Of a stretch of DNA of 40,247 bases, positions 23,833 through 32,126 are shown one piece after another. The position numbers and the translations under genes are program-made. Each line of letters begins with the position of its first letter. Positions within the stretch are counted from its first letter, which is position 1. Under the pieces are notes generated by a model. The model searched no databases and was not told where the DNA came from. It saw only the letters and a program-made list of their open reading frames with translations. Source of the DNA: Candidatus Flavonifractor intestinigallinarum (GTDB lineage Bacteria; Bacillota; Clostridia; Oscillospirales; Oscillospiraceae); contig DWXO01000030.1 in NCBI GenBank assembly GCA_019119165.1, positions 1-40,247 of the forward strand, written 5' to 3'.

Positions 23833-24683
23833 TGTCCCGCCAGGAAGGAGCGCACTTCGTCCAGCCGTTCCATGCCTTCATCGTAGCCGTCCTGCCACAG
23901 GGCCTGGATCTTGGCCACGTCCCGCTCGGTGCGGCTGAAGCCCTGGGTGTTGTGGGGAGCAAAGAGGAGTACACGGCCTTCCTTTTCCAGCTGAAAGAGC
24001 TTCTCACGGGCGGCGTTGTAGGTGTCCGCCCGGCGGCGCATGGTGTCACAGAAGCGGGGATACTTCCGGTAGGCCCGGTCGATGAGAGGCTGGAGCTTCT
24101 CCGGCTGCCGCCGGAAGTCCCGCTCCCGGGTGAGCACCACAATGAGCCGGTCGCAGCCCTTGGAAAAGGCCCGGTCAAAGGGAATGGCGTCGGCCGCGCC
24201 GCCGTCCATACAGGGTTTGCCGTCGATGTGGAAGATGGGGAAGAGGAAGGGCAGGGCGCAGGTGGCCTGAAGGATGGTGAACTTTTTATCGCTCCGGTCC
24301 ACCGGAAAATATTCCGCCTCTCCCGTGTCCAGATTGGTCACAGCGGCCTCCACCTCGCCTGGGTAGGCGTAAAAGGTGTCGTAGTCAAAGGGGATCAGCT
24401 TGTTGGGGATCTCCCCGAATACAAAGTCCAGGCCGAAGTAGGCCCTGTTGTTCCGGCGGAGCAGGTTGCCCATGCCCATGTACCGCTTATCATTGACGTA
24501 GTTTACCATAATGTCGAGATTGCGGCGGATCTGTCTGGACACATAGCTGACGCCGTATGCGATTCCGGCGGAGACGCCGATGACATAATCCGTCATGATA
24601 TCCCCTGTCAGCAGGGCGTCGCACACGCCGGAGGAAAAGATGGTGCGAATGGCCCCGCCCTCCAGTACGATCCCGGTTTTCAT
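23829..24683 (-). CDS. patatin-like phospholipase
   Basis: A 284-residue patatin-fold protein. The oxyanion loop is LEGGAIRTIFSSGVCDALL, the nucleophile elbow is GVSAG with Ser38, and the dyad Asp is in MDGGAADAIPF (about 165-175). This Ser-Asp dyad cleaves acyl esters of lipids; the YjjU/RssA-type bacterial branch is known for small patatins of this size. ATG 24683 is chosen with AAAGGA upstream; a GTG three codons earlier is possible. It lies 18 bases after the MATE stop in the same direction, so probably in one operon. The substrate is unknown. Confidence 0.92.
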   Translation of the reverse strand: MKTGIVLEGGAIRTIFSSGVCDALLTGDIMTDYVIGVSAGIAYGVSYVSRQIRRNLDIMVNYVNDKRYMGMGNLLRRNNRAYFGLDFVFGEIPNKLIPFDYDTFYAYPGEVEAAVTNLDTGEAEYFPVDRSDKKFTILQATCALPFLFPIFHIDGKPCMDGGAADAIPFDRAFSKGCDRLIVVLTRERDFRRQPEKLQPLIDRAYRKYPRFCDTMRRRADTYNAAREKLFQLEKEGRVLLFAPHNTQGFSRTERDVAKIQALWQDGYDEGMERLDEVRSFLAGQ

Positions 24684-24700
24684 GGACAACACATCCTTTC

Positions 24701-26053
24701 TTACATGGACAGTACGTTTTTACGGCACCAGGCCCGGCTGCGCCACCGCAGCAGGAAGAGCACCGCCCGCAGGCACTCGTCGCAGGCCATGGCGATCCAC
24801 AGCCCCGCCAGTCCCAGGCCCAGGGGTACCGCCAGCAGGAAACCGCCCACCACGGCGGTGAGCCAGGCGCTGAAAATGCAAATGGTAATGGGGAAGCGGA
24901 TGTCGCCGCAGGCCTGGAGGGCCCGGCACATGACCATGTTTACCGCCCGGCCCAGTTCCAGGGGGATCTCGATGATCATGATGATGCGGAAGAGCTCCAG
25001 CACCTGGGGGTCCTGAGTGAACAGCCCCAGCAGGGGTTGACAGAACACCAGCAGCACCACCGCCATGAGACCGGAAATGGCCAGAGAGGCCAGCAGTGTG
25101 CGCTTGACCAGCCGCTCTACATCGGGGACGCGGTCGGCTCCCATCAGGTGGGCCACCATGACTTGGGCGGCCTGGGAGATGGCCGAGCCGAACATATAGG
25201 TGAGCATGGCGAACATATTGGCGTACACCCGGGTGTTGATGACGAAGATGGCAAACAGATTGCAGATGGACTGGATGGCCACCTGGGACAGGTTATAGGA
25301 GATGGACTCTCCGCCGGCGGGGATGCCGATGCGCAGCAGCCGCCGCAGCTGGTCGGTGGGGAAGGGGCGCAGCAGCTTGAGGGAGAGCACAGGCCCGAAC
25401 TTCCGGCGGAAGAGAACGGCGATGAGGATCACTCCCACCACCCGGGAGATGTCGCTGGACAGGGCAGCGCCCGCCACGCCCAGGGCGGGCAGGCCGAAGG
25501 CTCCGCCGATGAGCACCGCGTTGCCGCCGATGTTGAGCAGGTTCATGACCACCGCTACGATCATGCTCTCCTTCATCATCTGATTGGAGCGGAAAAAGGC
25601 GGTGAAGGTGAGGTAGACCGCCTGGAACACCATACCGCCGCAGATGATCCGCAGGTAGAGGCAGCTGCGCTCCAGGATCTCCGCCGGTACCTGCATCAGG
25701 GTGAAGATGGGGCCGCACAGGGCGATGAGAATGGCCCCCACCGCCAGGCCGAAGATGGCGTTGACCAGCAGGGAGAGGGTATAGGTCTCGTTGACCCGCC
25801 GTTTGTCCTCCGCCCCCAGATAGCGGGAGATGAGGATGGTGGAGGCGGTGGAGATGACGGAAAAGACCAGCAGCACCAGGTTGGTGATCTGGTTGGCGTT
25901 GCCGATAGCGCCCACGCCGTTGGGGTCAAAATGGCCCACCATGACCTGGTCGGCATTGCCTACCAGCATCTGGAGGAGCAGCTCAATGAAGATGGGCCAG
26001 GTGAGGGACAGAATACCCGGCTGGCGCCGGCGGAGGACGGTTGCTTGTTCCAT
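24701..26053 (-). CDS. MATE family efflux transporter (second)
   Basis: A 450-residue MATE protein with about 12 helices and the usual two repeated halves. Residues 10-35 read RQPGILSLTWPIFIELLLQMLVGNADQVMVG, which is the NorM/DinF-like entry helix with its polar Q. The second half has ISYNLSQVAIQSICNLFAIF and an MADRVPDVERLVKRTL loop. Substrate and coupling ion cannot be told. ATG 26053 lies after GGAAGCCCCTCC, a weak ribosome site but the natural length for the family. It is followed by a patatin gene 18 bases on, and preceded by its own promoter. This is unrelated in context to the MATE gene at 21285. Confidence 0.93.
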   Translation of the reverse strand: MEQATVLRRRQPGILSLTWPIFIELLLQMLVGNADQVMVGHFDPNGVGAIGNANQITNLVLLVFSVISTASTILISRYLGAEDKRRVNETYTLSLLVNAIFGLAVGAILIALCGPIFTLMQVPAEILERSCLYLRIICGGMVFQAVYLTFTAFFRSNQMMKESMIVAVVMNLLNIGGNAVLIGGAFGLPALGVAGAALSSDISRVVGVILIAVLFRRKFGPVLSLKLLRPFPTDQLRRLLRIGIPAGGESISYNLSQVAIQSICNLFAIFVINTRVYANMFAMLTYMFGSAISQAAQVMVAHLMGADRVPDVERLVKRTLLASLAISGLMAVVLLVFCQPLLGLFTQDPQVLELFRIIMIIEIPLELGRAVNMVMCRALQACGDIRFPITICIFSAWLTAVVGGFLLAVPLGLGLAGLWIAMACDECLRAVLFLLRWRSRAWCRKNVLSM

Positions 26054-26102
26054 GGAGGGGCTTCCTTTCGGTACAGAAATGGGAAATAGAAAGTACCGTA
26101 TT

Positions 26103-26130
26103 AGTATAGTGTCTCCATGCCAAAATGCAA
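26103..26130 (-). promoter_or_regulatory. promoter of the MATE-patatin operon
   Basis: On the minus strand TTGCAT (26125-26130), 16 bp, TATACT (26103-26108). A 6-bp inverted repeat CGGTAC with GTACCG (26069-26074 and 26093-26098) lies between the promoter and the start and might be an operator. Confidence 0.6.
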
Positions 26131-26192
26131 GGGGGAAAAACGCCGTCTTTTATCCCTATTTCAGGGAGCTCCTCCGTCAGTTTTTGTCAAAT

Positions 26193-27140
26193 TTAAATCA
26201 GAGCCAGGGTTTTCAGCACATAGAGCCACAGCGTCAGAGTAAAGGCGCTGAAGGCGGTGGTCAGCATGACGGTGCTGGAGGTCAGGGTGCCCTCGTGGCC
26301 CATATTGCGGGCCATGACAAAGCAGCTGACGGTGGTGGGGCTGCCCAGCATGGTGAGAGCGGCCACCAGCTTGTCGTCCCGGAAGCCCATGGCCACCGCG
26401 ATGGGCAGGAAAATGGCCACAAAGACCACCAGCTTGAGGGCGGTGGCGGAGAGGGCGGGCTTGATACGGCCGATGGCCTTTTTCCAGTCGAAGGAAGCGC
26501 CCAGGGCCATGAGGCCCAGGGGGGTGCCGGTGGCCGAAATGCTGTTCACCGTCTTGGTGAGGATGGTGGGCTGGGGGATGCGCAGCAGGGTCCAGGCCAG
26601 GCCCACGATGATGCCCAGGATGATGGGGTTGGTGATAATCCCCTTGATTACTTTCTTGGCCGCCCCCTTGGAAAGGCCTTTCTGAGTGGGGCTGGTGAGA
26701 GAGAGCACCGTCACCGCCGCGGCGTTATAGAGGGGCACCGCGCCGATGATGATGAGGCTGGCGGCCCCGGCGCTGCCGTAGAGATTCTCCAGGAAGGCGG
26801 CGCCCAGAAGAGCCACACTGCTACGGTAGCCCACCTGGATGAACTCACCCCGGAGGGGGGGCTCCTTCAGCAGACGGCTGAGCAGGGCGGTGAGCAGAAT
26901 GGAGGCCAGAGTGGCCAGGAAGCAAAATATTACAAAAGAGGTGTCCCACACCTGGAAAAAGTCGGAGCCGGTCAGATCCTTAAACATCATGACAGGCAGT
27001 CCCACTTTGAACACATAGCTGTTGAGTTTGTCGGCAAAGGCCTGGCTGAAAAAGCCTATTTTTCGGAACGCCATGCCCAGCAGCATCAGCAAAAAAATGG
27101 GTATGGTACCATTGAGACAATAGACCAGATTGTCCAGCAT
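26193..27140 (-). CDS. AEC family transporter (auxin efflux carrier-like)
   Basis: A 315-residue polytopic protein with ten helices. It opens with NLVYCLNGTIPIFLLMLLGM and has FVFKVGLPVMMFKDL in the first half and the paired NPIILGIIVGLAWTLL with TGTPLGLMALGASF in the second, typical of AEC carriers that export or exchange organic acids such as malate. AGTMLGSPTT-like VAALTMLGSPTTVSCF lies near the end. GGAGGGATCTTC precedes ATG 27140. A strong promoter with an inverted repeat is just upstream. The substrate is not known. Confidence 0.9.
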   Translation of the reverse strand: MLDNLVYCLNGTIPIFLLMLLGMAFRKIGFFSQAFADKLNSYVFKVGLPVMMFKDLTGSDFFQVWDTSFVIFCFLATLASILLTALLSRLLKEPPLRGEFIQVGYRSSVALLGAAFLENLYGSAGAASLIIIGAVPLYNAAAVTVLSLTSPTQKGLSKGAAKKVIKGIITNPIILGIIVGLAWTLLRIPQPTILTKTVNSISATGTPLGLMALGASFDWKKAIGRIKPALSATALKLVVFVAIFLPIAVAMGFRDDKLVAALTMLGSPTTVSCFVMARNMGHEGTLTSSTVMLTTAFSAFTLTLWLYVLKTLALI

Positions 27141-27170
27141 GAAGATCCCTCCAGAAATGACATCTGTTTC

Positions 27171-27218
27171 ATTATATCCTCTCAGCCTTTCAGGTGCAAG
27201 ATTACCTGCCGGTAAGTG
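27171..27218 (-). promoter_or_regulatory. AEC promoter with TTACC-N4-GGTAA inverted repeat
   Basis: On the minus strand TTGCAC (27194-27199), 17 bp and TATAAT (27171-27176) form a strong promoter. Two bases upstream of the -35 box is an inverted repeat TTACC-N4-GGTAA (27202-27215). On the plus strand the wider string is ATTACC-TGCC-GGTAAGTG, matching 14 of 18 bases of the one at 34729-34746. It sits in the 130-base gap between the AEC gene and ylmC and could act on either. Confidence 0.7.
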
Positions 27219-27270
27219 GTATGGGTCAACCCGGCCGGCGCATAGGGATGCAGAAAGGGGGGATCTCACC

Positions 27271-27540
27271 ATGGAATGTCGGGGATCGGAACTGCGGGAC
27301 AAGGAGATCATCAACATCACCGACGGCAGCCGGATCGGATATGTGGGGGATGTGATCATGGATCTGGAGGAGGGAAGGGTGAGCGCCCTGGTGGTGCCCG
27401 GGCGGCTGCGCCTGTTCGGGCTGCTGGGACGGGAGCCGGACACAGTCTTTCCCTGGGGAGCGGTGCGCCGCTTCGGGGCGGATACCATTTTGGTGGAGGG
27501 CACGCAGGTCAGACAGAGGGAGCGGCGGGAGCGGGTTTAA
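27271..27540 (+). CDS. ylmC: YlmC/YmxH family PRC-barrel protein (sporulation-associated)
   Basis: An 89-residue protein consisting of one PRC-barrel: MECRGSELRDKEIINITDGSRIG, then YVGDVIMDLEEGRVSALVVPG and FPWGAVRRFGADTILVEG. Members of the YlmC/YmxH family are small and conserved in endospore-forming Clostridia and Bacilli; the function is not settled. AAAGGGGGGATCTC precedes ATG 27271. The C-terminus is Arg-rich (RQRERRERV). It is a single gene followed by the glmS promoter; no clear terminator separates them. Confidence 0.9.
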   Translation: MECRGSELRDKEIINITDGSRIGYVGDVIMDLEEGRVSALVVPGRLRLFGLLGREPDTVFPWGAVRRFGADTILVEGTQVRQRERRERV

Positions 27541-27557
27541 TTTCGGGGGTTCTGCCA

Positions 27558-27586
27558 TTGTTTTACCGGCTTTTTCGTGCTATAAT
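27558..27586 (+). promoter_or_regulatory. glmS promoter
   Basis: TTGTTT (27558-27563), 17 bp and a perfect TATAAT (27581-27586). The leader is only about 45 bases, so a glmS ribozyme does not fit here. Confidence 0.8.
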
Positions 27587-27638
27587 CCTATTTTAAAGCA
27601 CTATCTATCAAACACGTCAAATACGCAGGAGGATCGCC

Positions 27639-29471
27639 ATGTGCGGGATTGTTGGATATGTTGGAAAAGATGAGGCCGCGCCGATTTTGCTGGACGGCCT
27701 GTCCAGGCTGGAATACCGGGGGTATGACTCCGCCGGTGTAGCGGTTTACGGCGCGGCGGAAGGGATGCAGGTGGAGAAGGCCAAGGGCCGGCTCCAGGTG
27801 CTCTATGATATGGTCCAGGGAGGCGCTACCCTCCACGGCACCATCGGCGTGGGCCATACCCGGTGGGCCACCCACGGCGCGCCGTCGGACGTCAATTCCC
27901 ACCCCCAGGTCAGCGAGAACGGCCGGTTCGCCGTGGTCCACAACGGCATCATCGAAAATTACGCCGAGCTGCGGGAATTCCTCCAGTCCGAGGGTGTGCA
28001 GTTCGTGTCGGACACCGATACCGAGGTGGCGGCCCAGCTGCTGGAGTATTACTATCAGGGCGATCTGCTGGACGCGGTGGTACGCACCCTCCACACCATC
28101 CGGGGCGCCTACGCCCTGGGCATCCTGTGCGCCGACTGCCCCGACCGGCTCATTGCCGCCCGGAAGGACAGCCCGCTGATTCTGGGCTTCGGCGACGGTG
28201 CCCACTACCTGGCCAGCGACGTTACCGCCCTGATCAAGTACACCCGGGAGGTGTGCTGGCTGGAGGACGGGGAGATTGCCGAGCTCACCGCCGACCACCT
28301 GTGGGTGTACGACTCCTACCTGCGCCCGGTGGAGAAGGAGCGCCGCCATGTGGACTGGGAGATCTCCGCGGCGGAGAAGGGAGGCTACGAGCACTTCATG
28401 ATCAAGGAGATCATGGAGCAGCCCGAGGCCATCCGCAAGACCATCTCCCCCCGCATCAAGGACGGTCGCATCGTGCTGGACGACTGGCGGCTCACCGCCC
28501 GGGAGCTGGAGGAGATGGACCGGCTGTATATCATTGCCTGCGGCTCCTCCTACCATGTGGGCGTGGCGGCCAAGTATATTCTGGAAAAGCTGCTGAGAAA
28601 GCCGGTGGAGGTGACCCTGGCCTCCGAGTTCCGCTACTGCGACCCCATTGTGTCGGAGCGCACCCTGGCGCTGGTCATCAGCCAGTCCGGCGAGACCATC
28701 GACACCCTGGCGGCCATGCGGGAGGCCAAGCGGCTGGGGGCCAAGGTGGTGTCCATCGTCAACGTGGTGGGCTCCACCATCGCCCGGGAGAGCGACAGTG
28801 TACTTTACACCTGGGCGGGGCCGGAGATCGCCGTGGCCACCACCAAGGCCTATTCCACCCAGCTGGCGGTGATCTACCTCATTGGCCTGTACTGCGCCGA
28901 CCTGCTGGGCACCCTGGACCGGGCGGACTATGACGCCATTCTGACTGAGCTCCAGCAGGTCCCGGACAAGCTGGAGGAGATCCTGGACAACCGGGAGGAC
29001 ATCCAGTATTTTGCCTCCCTGTACTTCAACCGGCAGTCCATGTTCTTCATCGGCCGCAATCTGGACTACGCTGTGGGTCTGGAGGGCTCCCTGAAGCTGA
29101 AAGAGATCTCCTATATCCACTCGGAGGCCTACGCCGCCGGAGAGCTGAAGCACGGCACCATCTCCCTCATTGAGCCGGGCACCCTGGTGGTGGCCCTGGC
29201 GGGATGCGGGCCCCTGTTTGAAAAGACGGTGAGCAACGCGGTGGAGGTCAAGAGCCGGGGAGCCGACGTGCTGGGCCTCACCACCCGGGACCGGGCGGCC
29301 GATCTGAGCCGGACGGCGGACCATGTGATTGCCATTCCCGAGACACACCCCATGCTGCTGCCCTCCCTGGCAGTGGTGCCTATGCAGCTGTTTGCCTACT
29401 ATACCGCTCTCCAGCGGGGCTGCGACATCGATAAGCCCCGTAACCTTGCAAAGTCGGTAACGGTGGAATAA
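27639..29471 (+). CDS. glmS: glutamine--fructose-6-phosphate aminotransferase (isomerising)
   Basis: A 610-residue enzyme that makes glucosamine-6-phosphate, the first step of amino sugar and peptidoglycan precursor synthesis. The N-terminus MCGIVGYVG supplies the Cys nucleophile (exposed after Met removal) of the class II glutamine amidotransferase domain, with TRWATHG and NGIIENY. The second part has two SIS domains with CGSSYHVG, ISQSGETIDTLAA and the Lys in LKHGTISLIEPG; the end reads DKPRNLAKSVTVE, the normal end of GlmS. AGGAGGATCGCC ends just before ATG 27639. No ribozyme is seen in the short leader. The next gene begins 17 bases later. Confidence 0.98.
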   Translation: MCGIVGYVGKDEAAPILLDGLSRLEYRGYDSAGVAVYGAAEGMQVEKAKGRLQVLYDMVQGGATLHGTIGVGHTRWATHGAPSDVNSHPQVSENGRFAVVHNGIIENYAELREFLQSEGVQFVSDTDTEVAAQLLEYYYQGDLLDAVVRTLHTIRGAYALGILCADCPDRLIAARKDSPLILGFGDGAHYLASDVTALIKYTREVCWLEDGEIAELTADHLWVYDSYLRPVEKERRHVDWEISAAEKGGYEHFMIKEIMEQPEAIRKTISPRIKDGRIVLDDWRLTARELEEMDRLYIIACGSSYHVGVAAKYILEKLLRKPVEVTLASEFRYCDPIVSERTLALVISQSGETIDTLAAMREAKRLGAKVVSIVNVVGSTIARESDSVLYTWAGPEIAVATTKAYSTQLAVIYLIGLYCADLLGTLDRADYDAILTELQQVPDKLEEILDNREDIQYFASLYFNRQSMFFIGRNLDYAVGLEGSLKLKEISYIHSEAYAAGELKHGTISLIEPGTLVVALAGCGPLFEKTVSNAVEVKSRGADVLGLTTRDRAADLSRTADHVIAIPETHPMLLPSLAVVPMQLFAYYTALQRGCDIDKPRNLAKSVTVE

Positions 29472-29488
29472 AAAGACGGAGGAACGAC

Positions 29489-31063
29489 ATGAAACGACTG
29501 ATCGCATTGCTGATGGCAGCCGTTTTTGCCCTGGGACTGACGGCCTGCGGCGGTGAGAAAGAAACCGCGGAGCAGGTCACGGTGCGCTACGGCCTGTCCA
29601 ATGCCTGGGACTCCCTGATGCCCTACAACAGCCCTTCGGGCAGCAACTACACCCGCATCATCTGCGACAAGATCTATGACCGGCTGGCCTATGTCCACGC
29701 TGACGGTACGCTGGACCCCCGGGGCGCCAAAAGCTGGGAGAGCACCGACGACGGTATGGCGGTACTCTTTCACCTGGATGAGAAGGCCGCCTTCCACGAC
29801 GGTACACCGGTGACCGCCCAGCACTGGGCGGACACCATCGCCCTCATCACCAACCCGGACTGCCCGGCCCTGGGCCGGGGCACTTTCTCCGTGCTGGCGG
29901 GTACTGACAGCAACGGCTGTGCCGTGGCGGGGGAGCAGCTGGGTGCGGAAGCGGTGGACGAGTACACCCTGAAGCTCACCTTCAAGAGCCCCACCGCCCC
30001 GGAGGACTTCCTGCTGGACAAAAACCGGGAGCTCTATGTGCTGCCCACCCATCTGCTGGCGGACACTGATCCGGCGGACATCATGGAGCTGGAGCTGTGG
30101 AGCGCCCCCGTGGGTTCCGGTCCCTGCAAGTTTGTGGAGGAGATCCCGGGCAGCCAGCTGGTGCTGGACATCAACAAGGATTATCAGCTGGGCTGTCCCG
30201 ATTTCGATCAGTTGGTCATTACGGTGATCGACAAATCCAACCTGCTGTCCTCCCTCATTTCCGGGGATCTGGACTACTATGCCTTTGGCGGTAACCTGTC
30301 CATGGATGACGCCGAAACCGCCAAAGCGGGTGGCATCGAGGTGCTGGAGGGGGAGGTCCCCAACACCTTCTATGAACTGATGCTCAACTGCGAGACCATC
30401 CCCAGCGCGGAGGTGCGCCGGGCCATCGATCTGGCCCTGGACAAGGAGGCCCTATGCCTTCAGTCCACCCATGGCCTGGGCGAGCCCACCGCCACCGACG
30501 TGACCCCGGGCACCGAGTACACCTGCGCCCTGACCTGGCAGCGGGATGTGGAGGAAGCCAAGACGCTGCTGGAGCAGGGGGGGTATGACGGGCGGACCTA
30601 CACCCTGGCCTGTACCTCCAACCGCTCCGGCCTGGCCGCCCTCATGCAGCAGGAGCTGGCCGAGGTGGGCATGAATGTGACCATTGAGACGGTGGACTCC
30701 GCCGCCCTCTTCTCCGGCATGGCCGACGGCAAATATGATATGGCCATTGCCAGCCACACCCCCGGCGCCCTGCCCCTGTGGTTTACCGAAAGCCGCCTCA
30801 GTGAGAGCAACAACATCTTCCACATCGCCGATCTGGAGCCCTACACCTACTATATCGACCAGATCAAGAGTTCCTCCGGTTGGGAGACCCGGCAGGTCAT
30901 GCTGGATAAGCTGCAGGAGCTGCTGGCCGATCAGCGGCCCTTTATCCCCCTGTGGTTTGGCCGCACCCTCCACGCCCAGTCTCCCACGGTGGACAACATT
31001 GACTACCCCTCGTCCAGCTTCTCCAACGAGAACATCTGGGCGTGGCGCATGAAGGAGGCCTGA
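29489..31063 (+). CDS. ABC transporter substrate-binding lipoprotein (peptide/nickel type, SBP family 5)
   Basis: A 524-residue lipoprotein with lipobox LTAC and Cys20, followed by GGEKETAEQ and the SBP_bac_5 pattern: LMPYNSPSGSNYTRIICDKIYDRLAY, WESTDDGMAVLFHLDEKAAFHDGTPVTAQHW, and RRAIDLALDKEALC. Family members bind oligopeptides, dipeptides or nickel outside the membrane. The hydrophilic C-terminal part (PFIPLWFGRTLHAQS) is normal. GGAGGAACG precedes ATG 29489, 17 bases after glmS. The two following genes encode the permeases, but no ATPase gene is present in the window. The ligand is unknown. Confidence 0.93.
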   Translation: MKRLIALLMAAVFALGLTACGGEKETAEQVTVRYGLSNAWDSLMPYNSPSGSNYTRIICDKIYDRLAYVHADGTLDPRGAKSWESTDDGMAVLFHLDEKAAFHDGTPVTAQHWADTIALITNPDCPALGRGTFSVLAGTDSNGCAVAGEQLGAEAVDEYTLKLTFKSPTAPEDFLLDKNRELYVLPTHLLADTDPADIMELELWSAPVGSGPCKFVEEIPGSQLVLDINKDYQLGCPDFDQLVITVIDKSNLLSSLISGDLDYYAFGGNLSMDDAETAKAGGIEVLEGEVPNTFYELMLNCETIPSAEVRRAIDLALDKEALCLQSTHGLGEPTATDVTPGTEYTCALTWQRDVEEAKTLLEQGGYDGRTYTLACTSNRSGLAALMQQELAEVGMNVTIETVDSAALFSGMADGKYDMAIASHTPGALPLWFTESRLSESNNIFHIADLEPYTYYIDQIKSSSGWETRQVMLDKLQELLADQRPFIPLWFGRTLHAQSPTVDNIDYPSSSFSNENIWAWRMKEA

Positions 31064-31097
31064 CCGGCCCCTTCTCCAAACTAGAAAAACCTCCGTA

Positions 31098-31136
31098 GGG
31101 CCGCCGCCCATAGCGGCCCGTGCCCCTGTCCGGGGC
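31098..31136 (+). other. two GC hairpins between the binding protein and permease genes
   Basis: GGGCCGC with GCGGCCC (31098-31104, 31113-31119) and GCCCC with GGGGC (31122-31126, 31132-31136) lie in the 99-base gap before the permease gene. No T tract follows. Such stems often protect the 5' part of the mRNA, so that binding protein is made in excess of permease. Confidence 0.5.
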
Positions 31137-31162
31137 CGGAAGTGCAGGAGGAAGCGAGAACT

Positions 31163-32122
31163 ATGGGACGATATTTCCGCCGTCGTCTGCTGACGGCCAT
31201 TCCGGTATTTTTCGGGATTACCATTCTGGTTTTTTGTATGCTCAACCTGGCCCAGGGCTCTATCCTGGACCTGATGGGGGAGGGGAGCGGCGCCACCGAC
31301 GCCGACCGTTCCGCCCTGGCCGCCTCCCTGGGGCTGGATCAGCCCCTGCCCCAGCGCTATCTCTCCTGGCTGGGGGGGCTGCTCCGGGGGGACCTGGGCA
31401 ATTCCTACGCCAACGGGAAGCCGGTGGCTGGTCTCATTGCCCAGCGGGTGGGGCCCTCTCTGCTGCTTACCGGTACCGGCGTGGCGCTGGCGGTGGCCAT
31501 CGCTCTGCCGCTGGGCGTGCTGGCCGCCGCTCAGCCCCGGTCCGGCTGGGACCGGACGGCCTCCGCCCTCAGCCTCATCAGCTTCGGCGTGCCCGGCTTT
31601 TTCCTCTGCCTGGCCGGTATCTTTCTCTTTTCCGTCACCCTGGGCTGGCTGCCCGCCAACGGGATGTACGCCGCCGGGCGTTTTTCTGGCCTGGCCGACC
31701 TGCTCCGCCATCTGATCCTCCCCGCCGGTGTGGTGTGCCTGAGCAGTGTGGGCGAACTGGTGAAGCAGACCAGAGCGGCCTGCCTGGAGACCCTGGGAGA
31801 GGACTACATCCGCACCGCCCGGGCCAAAGGGTTGACCGAGCGGGCCGTGATGGTGCGCCATGCCTTCCGGGGCTCCCTCATTCCGGTGCTCACCACCATC
31901 CTCAGCCACATCCCTCACATCCTGGGCGGCTCCGTGGTGGTGGAGCAGGTGTTCGGCTGGCCGGGCATGGGCAGCCTCCTGTTCTCCGGCATCTCCGGAC
32001 GGGACTATACCGTGGTGATGGGAGTCACAGTGGTGATCGCCCTGACGGTGCTCCTGACCAACCTGCTCCTGGACCTGGTCTACGGATTGGTGGACCCCAG
32101 GGTGCGCTATGGGAAGGGGTAG
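31163..32122 (+). CDS. ABC transporter permease (DppB/OppB-like)
   Basis: A 319-residue membrane protein. It opens with the DppB signature GRYFRRRLLTAIPVFFGITILVF. There are six helices at about 9-30, 90-115, 125-150, 170-195, 235-260 and 285-310. The EAA-type loop TARAKGLTERAVMVRHAFRGSLIPVLT contacts the ATPase. GLDQPLPQRYLSWLGGLLRGDLG precedes the second helix. Start ATG 31163 follows GCAGGAGGAA; an upstream codon at 31142 overlaps that ribosome site. It is followed by the second permease 4 bases later. Confidence 0.95.
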   Translation: MGRYFRRRLLTAIPVFFGITILVFCMLNLAQGSILDLMGEGSGATDADRSALAASLGLDQPLPQRYLSWLGGLLRGDLGNSYANGKPVAGLIAQRVGPSLLLTGTGVALAVAIALPLGVLAAAQPRSGWDRTASALSLISFGVPGFFLCLAGIFLFSVTLGWLPANGMYAAGRFSGLADLLRHLILPAGVVCLSSVGELVKQTRAACLETLGEDYIRTARAKGLTERAVMVRHAFRGSLIPVLTTILSHIPHILGGSVVVEQVFGWPGMGSLLFSGISGRDYTVVMGVTVVIALTVLLTNLLLDLVYGLVDPRVRYGKG

Positions 32123-32126
32123 GGCC

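Noticed and set aside
27541-27638. glmS ribozyme
   Set aside because: The gap is 98 bases with a promoter in its middle; a ribozyme of usual size does not fit and its core motif is absent.
27588-29507. Long open frame on the minus strand opposite glmS
   Set aside because: A GC-rich antisense shadow; no ribosome site, repetitive composition, and glmS is certain on the plus strand.
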